Shown here in pieces: positions 1-5,955 of a stretch of 8,277 nucleotides of DNA. The position numbers and the translations under genes were made by a program. The stretch comes from Lysobacteraceae bacterium. GTDB taxonomy: Bacteria > Pseudomonadota > Gammaproteobacteria > Xanthomonadales > Xanthomonadaceae. The notes below the pieces were generated by a model. It saw only the letters and a program-made list of their open reading frames with translations. It was not told the origin of the DNA and did no database searches. The DNA lies in assembly GCA_003505795.1 (NCBI GenBank), contig DNXT01000116.1, positions 595 to 8,871 of the forward strand, given 5' to 3'. Numbering within the stretch: the stretch's first letter is position 1; each line of letters begins with the position of its first letter.

Positions 1-23
1 TTGTGAATGTCGATTCGCCCTTA

Positions 24-74
24 GCCCCTCTCCCATCGGGAGAGGAAGAGGGGTCGGGGTGAGGGTACGGGCGA
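24..74. repeat. CCCTCTCCC-type intergenic palindrome downstream of the XAC0095-like gene
   Basis: A perfect 8-bp stem (CCTCTCCC at 27-34, GGGAGAGG at 38-45, 3-base loop) is followed by a G-rich tail (GGGGTGAGGGTACGGG around 56-71). It lies 50-100 bp past the stop of the leftward gene. The same CCCTCTCCC/GGGAGAGGG style recurs at 3947-3972 and 6084-6118, with related copies at 5562-5607 and 5886-5932, so it belongs to a dispersed intergenic family. There is no T tract, so it is not a standard intrinsic terminator. I see nothing else in bases 1-123. Confidence 0.6.
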
Positions 75-123
75 AGCCGCACCGCAACTAACTGCCCATC
101 GCCGCGATGGCGATGAAGATGGA

Positions 124-807
124 TCAGTGCAAGCGCACGCCGCACGACCTTCCGGCACGCTCCAATGGCTGACAGGTGGACAGCGGCAGCGCCGGGCCGT
201 GTTGGCTGCCGGCCGCCGGAGACCCAAGCCCCACGGCGTAGACGGCCCGTTCCTCGCCCACGCCGGATCGCAGACGAGGCTCCCGGAGCGACTGGCCAAG
301 CACTTCTGTCAGCACCTCGCGCATCTCGGCGGCCGCCTTGAAGATCGTGTCTCCCACCATGGGCAAGGTGTGGTCGGCGAAATCGGCCGTATGGCTGGCC
401 ACCACCACGTCGGCATGGGCCGAGATCGTCTCGAACAAGAGGCGGAGCCGGTCGACCTGCTCCAGCGTGACCCCGAAGAGGAAGCGATCGGTTTCCGTGC
501 CGGGCGCTTCCGGCACCGCTTCGTCCACGGCATCGCGTTCGGCTGCGCTCGCCTTGCCCGTCCGCAGCGCCGGCCACGACACCTCGTCCAGCACCAGGTC
601 CACCTGGTCCGCCAGCAGCTCCAGGCAGAACGCCAACTGGCCCATGCGCACCTCCGGCGCGCATTCCCTCGCCTCGTCCGCGACGCGCGGCTGCGCCAAT
701 CGCGACAGGAACGTGATGTAGTCGCTCAGCCTCGCCAGCCGGAACTGGCCGTCCTCGGGCAGGAAGTAGCCCGGCATATCCTTGTCGTCGAACACGTGCC
801 CAGACAT
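124..807 (-). CDS. XAC0095-like hypothetical protein
   Basis: A 227-residue protein of unknown function. Residues 12-80 (GYFLPEDGQFRLARLSDYI, then FLSRLAQPR and the stretch around GQLAFCLELLADQVDLVLDEVSWPA) resemble my memory of the XAC0095 family, small proteins apparently confined to Xanthomonadaceae; this could not be checked by search. A second conserved-looking block at about 108-195 contains FGVTLEQVDRLRLLFE and GVGEERAVYAVGL. No signal peptide or membrane segment is visible, so it is probably cytosolic. The last 30 residues (Ser/Gly/Cys/Arg-rich) look less constrained and may be a read-out tail. The ATG at 807 has a strong Shine-Dalgarno, GAGGAGG, five bases upstream. The long leader (808-1040) carries a possible RNA regulatory module described separately. 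A 233-residue plus-strand frame over the same bases is a shadow. Confidence 0.7.
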   Translation of the reverse strand: MSGHVFDDKDMPGYFLPEDGQFRLARLSDYITFLSRLAQPRVADEARECAPEVRMGQLAFCLELLADQVDLVLDEVSWPALRTGKASAAERDAVDEAVPEAPGTETDRFLFGVTLEQVDRLRLLFETISAHADVVVASHTADFADHTLPMVGDTIFKAAAEMREVLTEVLGQSLREPRLRSGVGEERAVYAVGLGSPAAGSQHGPALPLSTCQPLERAGRSCGVRLH

Positions 808-866
808 CGTCGCCTCCTCGTTCCATAGAGTGGCCCGCCCGCCGCGAACGGCGGACGGGAAGTCGG

Positions 867-1037
867 GAGGCTAGAAACCGTGCATAGCCGGCGGGCTTAT
901 TTCCCTTGCGGGTGTTGTATTCGCCGCCCTCCCGACGCAGGCATCACGTCGGTTGCGCCCGCGAAAAACATGCAGGCACAAAAAACCCACCGGTTTGTCG
1001 GAGGTGGATACCGCTATGCAAGGAGTTTCTAGGCTCC
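867..1037. repeat. Imperfect 26-bp inverted repeat around the terminator
   Basis: Arm A at 1011-1037 and arm B at 867-892 are reverse complements with a few mismatches and a 2-base bulge. On the minus strand arm A contains TAGAAACTCCTTGCATAGCGG and arm B contains GGCTATGCACGGTTTCTAGCC. The matching cores are TGCATAGC/GCTATGCA and TAGAAA/TTTCTA. The arms are separated by about 120 bases that contain an intrinsic terminator, a CCC-GCAA-GGG hairpin (903-912) and a CCGACG/CGTCGG hairpin (932-952). In a minus-strand transcript the two arms could pair with each other, or arm A on a separate short RNA could pair with arm B. Confidence 0.7.
980..1007 (-). terminator. Intrinsic terminator inside the leader of the XAC0095-like gene
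   Basis: On the minus strand a 5-bp stem CCACC/GGTGG (1003-1007 with 987-991) around an 11-base loop is followed by G and then six T residues (980-985). Alternative inner pairing CCG/CGG could lengthen it. No minus-strand gene is near enough upstream to need it, because the MazG-like gene is on the other strand. It more likely ends a short leader RNA. The stem is short, so efficiency is uncertain. Confidence 0.5.
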
Positions 1038-1040
1038 GTA
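980..1040 (-). ncRNA. Candidate short leader RNA, about 60 nt
   Basis: This transcript is predicted, not observed. The promoter candidate at 1047-1075 would start transcription near 1040, only a few bases before arm A of the inverted repeat. The intrinsic terminator at 980-1007 would stop it after about 60 nt. The RNA would expose arm A, complementary to arm B further down the same leader, before the XAC0095-like start codon. Phage P4 immunity has this arrangement: a short CI RNA pairs with complementary sites in the leader and promotes premature termination. The comparison rests on architecture only. Confidence 0.35.
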
Positions 1041-1046
1041 AGGCCG

Positions 1047-1075
1047 AGAATGCTACCGAAGCCAAGCCGAGTCAA
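1047..1075 (-). promoter_or_regulatory. Candidate sigma-70 promoter for the leader RNA and XAC0095-like gene
   Basis: On the minus strand the -35 TTGACT (1070-1075, five of six consensus bases) and the -10 CATTCT (1047-1052, three of six) are separated by exactly 17 bases. The predicted start near 1040 places arm A of the inverted repeat at the very 5' end of the transcript. The weak -10 keeps confidence moderate. It lies about 50 bp upstream of the divergent MazG-like start codon, so the two genes may share control. Confidence 0.4.
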
Positions 1076-1122
1076 CCGGGTATTACCATAGCCGCAACCG
1101 CCGACAGCGATCGCCCCGCGCC

Positions 1123-1509
1123 ATGCCCGATGCACTCCACGAACTCCAGTCCGCCATGCGCCGATTCGCACAGGAGCGCGACTGGGAGCAGTTCCACAGC
1201 CCCAAGAACCTCGCCATGGCCCTCAGCATCGAGGCGAGCGAGCTGATGGAGCATTTCCAGTGGCTCACCGAGGCGCAGAGCCGTGCCCTTACGGACGAGC
1301 GCAAGGCTCAAGTCGGCACCGAGATTGCCGATGTCCTGCTTTACCTGCTGCGCCTGTGCGACGTATTGCAGATCGATCCGGCCGATGCCGCGCGCCGCAA
1401 GCTGGTGCTCAATGCGGAGAAGTATCCGGTCGAACTGGCAAAGGGCCGCAGCGACAAGTACACGGAACTGCACGGAAACAAGCCAGCAGCAGGGAAAGAT
1501 CCCGCGTGA
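1123..1509 (+). CDS. MazG-like nucleotide pyrophosphohydrolase
   Basis: A 128-residue all-alpha NTP pyrophosphohydrolase of the MazG/RS21-C6 (dCTPase) type. Such enzymes hydrolyse nucleoside triphosphates, often non-canonical or deoxy forms, to monophosphate and pyrophosphate. The metal-binding signature is intact: E37-x2-E40 (IEASELMEHFQWL) and E67-x2-D70 (TEIADVLLYLLRL), within the family spacing ExxE-x(12-28)-ExxD. Also typical are FHSPKNLAMAL at 24-34 and the C-terminal NAEKYPVELAKGRSDKYTEL at 97-116. Length is normal for the single-domain form. No Shine-Dalgarno precedes the ATG; the next in-frame ATG (1156) would lose helix 1, so 1123 is preferred. The last dozen residues after YTEL look non-conserved and lie next to the truncated hxsB, so the 3' end may have been altered by a rearrangement. 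The exact substrate cannot be told from sequence. Confidence 0.88.
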   Translation: MPDALHELQSAMRRFAQERDWEQFHSPKNLAMALSIEASELMEHFQWLTEAQSRALTDERKAQVGTEIADVLLYLLRLCDVLQIDPADAARRKLVLNAEKYPVELAKGRSDKYTELHGNKPAAGKDPA

Positions 1510-1513
1510 TCGT

Positions 1514-1939
1514 CTACCAGTCCACCCGGTACAGGCGTTCCACCGCCTGCTCGGCGTGCGATCCGGCCATGTCGAACGTGGTGGCGGTCGTCTCCTGGCG
1601 CGAAACTTGGCAGTAGCTGCAGGTGTGGTGGCACCGAAGCGAAACCACGAAGATGTGAAGGGCCGGCCCGCCCAGAATGTAGGACTTGCGGCTGCGGATC
1701 TGGCTGAGCAGCGCAGACAGGCTGCTCCGGCCGGTCTCGGCCATGGCCAGGTGACGTGCCTCCAAGTCGACGAACAGGGACGAATCGGTGGCCAGTTCAT
1801 GCGAGGCGAATCGCTGAAGATCCTCCATCCCCATCAGCAGCCAATCCCCGGCCATCGAGGACACGAACGCCCGTTCCGGATCCCAGGGAAGGCGCCGGAA
1901 CCGAAACGGCAGCAATTGATATGCCTGGGGGGGCGGCAA
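1514..1939 (-). pseudogene. hxsB: Truncated His-Xaa-Ser system radical SAM maturase HxsB
   Basis: A 141-residue N-terminal fragment of HxsB, one of two radical SAM enzymes of the HXS peptide-modification system. Visible are the N-terminal YQLLPFRF (7-14), a region at 30-90 typical of the pre-barrel part ending in RSRKSYILGGPALHIFVVSLRC, and the 4Fe-4S/SAM motif C103-x3-C107-x2-C110 (CHHTCSYC) followed by QVSR. The frame stops at residue 141, just after the first barrel elements (QAVERLY); full HxsB is several hundred residues, so most of the barrel and the C-terminal cluster region is missing. The stop lies 4 bp from the stop of the convergent MazG-like gene, which marks a deletion or rearrangement junction. 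The start is probably TTG at 1939, 14 bp after the hxsD stop, since no ATG or GTG fits. It cannot be a working maturase. Confidence 0.8.
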
Positions 1940-1953
1940 ACGCCTGCGGCGGC

Positions 1954-2262
1954 CTAAACCTGGACATCGACTGCCACTGGAGGCTGGGCTTGCAGCAAGG
2001 CCGCCCGAATCAGGTCCTGCTGCAGCCCGGCCGTCTCTGCACGAACCAATGCCCTGAGGCGCTCGTCCAGCAAGTCCCGAGAAAACCGGACGGAAAGATC
2101 GGCCGGCAAAGGTCCGCCGCCCAAGGCCGAGAAGACCACGGCCAAACCGTCGCCTTGGATCGTCAGCGCCACATTCATTTGGCCCGTGTAGCGATGCGCC
2201 GCCCGGGCCACTACTTCGTCTGAATACAGACGTCGATCAACAACGTATTGCGAGCTTTCCAT
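1954..2262 (-). CDS. hxsD: His-Xaa-Ser system protein HxsD
   Basis: A 102-residue protein resembling HxsD, the small accessory protein of the HXS system, which travels with HxsB and HxsC (radical SAM enzymes) and HxsA (the His-Xaa-Ser repeat substrate). Family-like features are LYSDEVVARAAHRYTGQMNVAL (12-33) and the C-terminal FSRDLLDERLRALVRAETAGLQQDLIRAALLQA (60-92), which matches the family's LLND-x-LRE-like helix followed by ET and an I-R-x-L-I helix. The size is normal. The ATG at 2262 follows GGGGGATGAGCG, a weak Shine-Dalgarno, and begins 3 bases after the TGA of an unidentified open frame, which suggests translational coupling. hxsB follows 14 bp downstream. No hxsC or HXS-repeat hxsA is visible here, so this gene has probably lost its function unless partners lie elsewhere. 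HxsD's molecular role is not established. Confidence 0.75.
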   Translation of the reverse strand: MESSQYVVDRRLYSDEVVARAAHRYTGQMNVALTIQGDGLAVVFSALGGGPLPADLSVRFSRDLLDERLRALVRAETAGLQQDLIRAALLQAQPPVAVDVQV

Positions 2263-2265
2263 CGC

Positions 2266-2496
2266 TCATCCCCCCTGGATAGGCAGACTCTGCTCCTTAC
2301 GGGCAACGGTTGCAATCCGGGACAGCAGTGCCCTCCTATTCATAACTTGATCAAGAAGCCGCGGGGAGGCTCCCTTAGATTTCTTGGAGACATCCAAGCT
2401 GGCGGCCCATGATCGAAAAAATTGCTTCGATTCTTCAACAAGATGCCGCTGATCAGCTCGGCAGATGAGCCGAATAGCGCCGATTATCGGCTCATG
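2266..2496 (-). other. Unidentified open frame ending 3 bp before hxsD, possibly a 3' gene remnant
   Basis: The minus-strand frame is open from a stop at 2497-2499 to the TGA at 2266-2268, 76 codons, and stops 3 bases before the hxsD start (TGA-GCG-ATG). The only ATG is at 2343 and gives a 25-residue peptide (MNRRALLSRIATVARKEQ, then SLPIQGG). That ATG has no Shine-Dalgarno, while an AGGAGG lies just after it. Upstream residues (QRHLVEESKQFFRSWAASLDVSKKSK) look protein-like, but I recognise no family and see no His-Xaa-Ser repeats. It may be the tail of a gene that lost its 5' end, or chance. Confidence 0.25.
2465..2495. repeat. 9-bp palindrome, possible operator or hairpin
   Basis: ATGAGCCGA at 2465-2473 and TCGGCTCAT at 2487-2495 are perfect reverse complements around a 13-base spacer. 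There is no T tract on either side. It could be a dimer binding site or a recombination scar; no adjacent promoter is clear. Confidence 0.5.
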
Positions 2497-2661
2497 TCAT
2501 GCAGACACGAGGAAGGCCGCCATCCTGTCCCTCTTTCTTTCACACGACGGGAGAGGCGGCGAGACACTGGATCAAGCAAACACGGCCCGGTTGACTTACC
2601 GTCGGAAGTAAACCTGATCCCAAGTTTGTGGGGTGTCATCTGGACTGGTGGAGAACCGGCT

Positions 2662-3475
2662 TCAGGCTCCGGGTGCCCGTGCGTCGGGGGCCTGGAACGA
2701 TTGCCACAGCGAAGTGGCCGTGAACCATGCCGGCAACTGGGTGGCACGGATGCGCAACTCGTCCCCGTCCACGATTTCGGCCAGCAACTCATGGGCCTCG
2801 CCCGAGTTGTCGAACACGTAGGCGCGGTTGGACGCCGCGCAGGCATCATCCAGCAGGTCGATCGAGCGGCGGTAGCGCTTGCGAACGCGATCTTCCGGTA
2901 CATCGTGGCCCCCCTGCGCGACCCGCTGCGCGACACGGGCCAGGTTGATGGCGGGATCGTCGGTGGCAACGAAGTAGAGGTAGGTGCGATAACCGCGTTC
3001 CTGCGCCTCGCGCATGAAGTCGATCTTGTCCGGCGAGGACATCACCGTTTCGAAAGTGAACGTAGTGCCCTGCTCCAGCAATTCCCTCCGAAGCGCATCG
3101 GCCAACACTGCAGCCACGTAGGAGTTGACGCTTGCGGCAGGCAATCGCAACACGTCGCCCGCTTCAAGCACCAGCATTTCAGCCACCCCGTCCATGCCAT
3201 GCTGGCGCAATAGGACGGAGCCAGCCAAGTGACCGCGCAAGCGTTGCTGCAAGTCCGCAGGCGGTCGCCGCAGCTGGAACGACGACAGATCCAAGGCATT
3301 GGCCCTGGCGCAGTTGCCGCTCGATGTCGTCGGCGTTCACATAGACCCCGATCCATTCGGGGCGCAGCAACCCCAGGATGGTGCTCTTGCCGGATCCATT
3401 GGGGCCTGCAAAGACCCTCATGCGGGGCTGGGCGGCACCTATGCCCGTTTCGGCTCCATCCGCAGCTCGTGGCAT
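2662..3475 (-). pseudogene. Zeta-toxin/UDP-GlcNAc-kinase-like protein, frameshifted
   Basis: Two overlapping frames together encode a full-length (about 270 residue) zeta-toxin-family P-loop kinase. Zeta toxins phosphorylate UDP-N-acetylglucosamine and so block cell-wall synthesis. Frame 1 (3475 to about 3302) carries the Walker A motif GPNGSGKST (24-32) and YVNADDIE (45-52) with the likely catalytic Asp. Frame 2 (about 3299 to 2662) carries SVNSYVAAVLADALRRELL, TFETVMSS, GYRTYLYFVATDDPAIN, and GGHDVPEDRVRKRYRRS with its conserved Arg residues. Removing one G from the GG at 3301-3302 (one C from GGGCC on the coding strand) fuses them as RQLRQG-NALDLSSFQL, so the lesion is a single-base insertion. 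It is either a real inactivating mutation or a sequencing error. The start is ATG 3475 (weak Shine-Dalgarno) or ATG 3421 directly before RVFAGPNGSGKS. The partner gene ends 7 bp upstream. Confidence 0.82.
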
Positions 3476-3482
3476 GAGCCAC

Positions 3483-3773
3483 TCAGCACTTCGTCGCCGG
3501 CTTGGATGCCGTTGGCTTGGGGCCAGACGTGCGAACCCGCTTGAGCACGGTCCCCACTGAGGCGGGCGTGCTGTCGGGCAGACGCTTGATCACCACGTCC
3601 TGGCCACTCGCCCGACGCTCCACCAGCAAGCCACCTACCGACTTCATCACCACCCGTCCGGCCTGCTTCAGGGCTCGCGCATTCGCCTCGCGGCCGGCCC
3701 GAGCGGCCAATGCCGGGATGCGGTCTTCGGCGGACCGCATGGACGCTTCGTTGAGCGGTTTGGCGCGGCGCAT
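3483..3773 (-). CDS. Small basic protein, putative antitoxin partner of the zeta-like gene
   Basis: A 96-residue, Arg/Lys-rich protein with no recognised fold. Residues 4-45 (AKPLNEASMRSAEDRIPALAARAGREANARALKQAG) should be helical. Residues 46-65 (GGLLVERRASGQDVVIKRLP) look like short beta strands, and the tail 80-96 is Lys/Pro/Thr-rich. The ATG at 3773 is chosen over upstream ATGs because AGAGGAG lies 8 bases before it; the longer 163-residue reading would translate the purA terminator and a palindrome. Its stop is 7 bp before the zeta-like start, on the same strand, so the two are probably co-transcribed. That order and size suggest the antitoxin of a two-gene toxin-antitoxin operon. This is inferred from position, not homology: it does not look like classical epsilon or PezA with a helix-turn-helix. 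Confidence 0.65.
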   Translation of the reverse strand: MRRAKPLNEASMRSAEDRIPALAARAGREANARALKQAGRVVMKSVGGLLVERRASGQDVVIKRLPDSTPASVGTVLKRVRTSGPKPTASKPATKC

Positions 3774-3913
3774 AGTGGAAGCTCCTCTGTCGCGAAGAGC
3801 CATCATTGTGCTACGTAAGCGCCGTGGCTGCACCAGGGCTCCACGCGGCACCGGGAATCCGCTGCGTGCGTGAGCCAAACGACAACGCCCATTCAGGTTC
3901 ACGCACAAAGCAA

Positions 3914-3935
3914 GAAAGGCCCTCACGGGCCTTTC
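3914..3935 (-). terminator. Intrinsic terminator of purA
   Basis: A perfect 9-bp stem (GAAAGGCCC at 3914-3922, GGGCCTTTC at 3927-3935) with a 4-base loop lies about 70 bp past the purA stop. On the minus strand the stem runs into a T-rich segment (TTTCTTGCTTT). This is the strongest terminator in the window and separates the core purA gene from the accessory toxin-antitoxin pair. The rest of 3774-4003 holds the palindrome at 3947-3972 and presumably the promoter of the small basic gene, which I cannot place. Confidence 0.75.
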
Positions 3936-3946
3936 CTTGAAGCATC

Positions 3947-3972
3947 GCCCTCTCCCTTGCGCAGGAGAGGGC
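3947..3972. repeat. CCCTCTCC-type palindrome downstream of purA
   Basis: GCCCTCTCC (3947-3955) and GGAGAGGGC (3964-3972) form a perfect 9-bp stem with an 8-base loop. It sits between the purA stop and the terminator and belongs to the same dispersed family as 24-74 and 6084-6118. It may act as an mRNA 3'-end stabiliser. Confidence 0.65.
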
Positions 3973-4003
3973 ACAAGGCCAGAAGGTTACGCCGGGCCTT
4001 GGA

Positions 4004-5296
<1,293 letters not shown>

Positions 5297-5420
5297 GACG
5301 GGTGACTCCTTGGTTTTCTGCGGCCATCGGGGCCGCGGGATGGGACCATGCGCGGGCGGCAGGCGGCGCCTTGGCGAAGCTCCATCGGGGAGCTCCAGGC
5401 GGCGCAAGGCCCTGACACGG

Positions 5421-5468
5421 AAAAAGCCGGACGGGGTGCTCTGGATGGAGCGGGCCCGGCCGGCTTTT
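5421..5468 (-). terminator. Terminator-like hairpin upstream of purA, bidirectional in form
   Basis: AAAAGCCGG (5422-5430) and CCGGCTTTT (5460-5468) form a perfect 9-bp stem around a 29-base loop, with an inner GCTC/GAGC pairing (5438-5451). On the minus strand the stem ends in five T residues (complement of 5421-5425); on the plus strand in four. It most simply ends the hflK-hflC-DUF2065 transcript before purA. It could also be an attenuator if a purA promoter lies just upstream. The large loop lowers confidence. Confidence 0.45.
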
Positions 5469-5561
5469 GTGCATTATCCGGGTTTCCGGTGGTGGCTACC
5501 ACCCTGGGGGATTCGGGGTTAAGCCGCGGTTTGCGGCGGCCGGCCGGGTGATGAAAGGCTG

Positions 5562-5607
5562 CCCCCATCCGCCTTTCGGGCACCTTCCCCCGCTGGGCGG
5601 GGGAAGG
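5562..5607 (+). repeat. REP-like repeat, copy 1 (left of DUF2065 gene)
   Basis: CATCCGCC-TTTCGGGCACCTTC is followed by a perfect 11-bp hairpin CCTTCCCCCGC (5583-5593) / GCGGGGGAAGG (5597-5607). The copy at 5886-5932 is nearly the same element in the opposite orientation. On the minus strand it lies about 60 bp past the DUF2065 stop. Confidence 0.7.
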
Positions 5608-5664
5608 GAAATCCGTCGGGCCGATCGCCGGCGTCTGCCGGCTCCGCGCCGGGGGAACGGCGAT

Positions 5665-5850
5665 TCAGTGGCGGACCGCCCACAGGCACAGCAGGCCGAT
5701 CGCCAGGGTGACGGCACCGAAGACGCGCAGCTGGAAGCTGTGCATGCCGAGCAGTCGCTCGACCAGGCGCTTCCAGGCGAACGGGGCCGCGAACAGGAAC
5801 AGTCCTTCGAGGACGGCGACCAGGCACAGGGCGGAGAAGAAGTCTTGCAT
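5665..5850 (-). CDS. DUF2065 family small membrane protein (YjeT-like)
   Basis: A 61-residue inner-membrane protein of unknown function. Two hydrophobic helices are clear: residues 4-22 (FFSALCLVAVLEGLFLFAA) and 44-58 (VFGAVTLAIGLLCLW), joined by a basic loop AWKRLVERLLGMHSFQLR. This pattern is that of DUF2065/YjeT, which in E. coli lies between hflC and purA just as here; the synteny supports the call strongly. The ATG at 5850 (MQDFFSAL) is the family N-terminus. It lacks a good Shine-Dalgarno. A longer frame to 5976 would translate the repeat at 5886-5932 and is rejected. It lies 280 bp after hflC, a wider gap than expected for an operon, filled by palindromes. A role with HflKC/FtsH is suggested by location only. 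Confidence 0.9.
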   Translation of the reverse strand: MQDFFSALCLVAVLEGLFLFAAPFAWKRLVERLLGMHSFQLRVFGAVTLAIGLLCLWAVRH

Positions 5851-5885
5851 GGCGATGGCGCTGAGAAGTCCAGGGAGCAGGCAGT

Positions 5886-5932
5886 CCCTTCTCCCTGCGG
5901 GAGAAGGTGCCCGAAGGGCGGATGAGGGTGCG
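5886..5932 (-). repeat. REP-like repeat, copy 2 (right of DUF2065 gene, inverted)
   Basis: Read on the minus strand this is CACCCTCATCCGCCC-TTCGGGCACCTTC followed by a CCTTCTCCC/GGGAGAAGG hairpin (5887-5895 with 5899-5907). It differs from the 5562-5607 copy at a few positions in the stem and loop. The two copies flank the DUF2065 gene in opposite orientation, about 280 bp apart. Confidence 0.7.
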
Positions 5933-5955
5933 CCGCAGGAAACCATTGGTCGCGG

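Larger units (their letters stand above)
2263..2661. other. Gene-poor 399-bp gap between zeta-like gene and hxsD
   Basis: By eye this stretch is less GC-rich than its neighbours (for example the A/T-rich run around 2410-2440). Beyond the open frame described separately and the palindrome at 2465-2495 I see no convincing gene. A plus-strand start at 2409 gives only 19 residues, and the longer plus-strand frame that continues to 3213 is a shadow of the zeta-like gene. No transposase, terminal inverted repeat or tRNA is recognised. It may be scar sequence from an accessory insertion. Confidence 0.5.
5297..5664. other. 368-bp gap between DUF2065 gene and purA
   Basis: No gene is seen. It contains the repeat at 5562-5607, the terminator-like hairpin at 5421-5468, a 6-bp hairpin GGTGGT/ACCACC (5488-5503), a 6-bp hairpin AGCTCC/GGAGCT (5378-5394), and a 10-bp direct repeat CAGGCGGCGC at 5360-5369 and 5396-5405. 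A GATAAT hexamer on the minus strand (5473-5478) could be a -10 for purA, but no good -35 lies 17 bases upstream. If it is used, the transcript would start just before the 5421-5468 hairpin. Confidence 0.5.

Noticed and set aside
871..1065. 64-residue minus-strand ORF
   Set aside because: It runs through the terminator and repeat arms of the candidate RNA module and has no Shine-Dalgarno. I think it is a spurious reading of structured RNA.
2409..2468. 19-codon plus-strand ORF (MIEKIASILQQ...)
   Set aside because: It is too short to support, with no Shine-Dalgarno and no recognised leader-peptide context.
2422..3213. 263-residue plus-strand open frame
   Set aside because: It is mostly antisense to the second half of the zeta-like gene, and its first part gives no recognisable protein.
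3774..3974. N-terminal extension of the small basic protein to 163 residues
   Set aside because: It would translate the purA terminator, while ATG 3773 has AGAGGAG at good spacing.
5297..5407. N-terminal extension of purA
   Set aside because: The 37 added residues are Pro/Arg-rich, and the conserved start MGQSVVVLG has its own Shine-Dalgarno.
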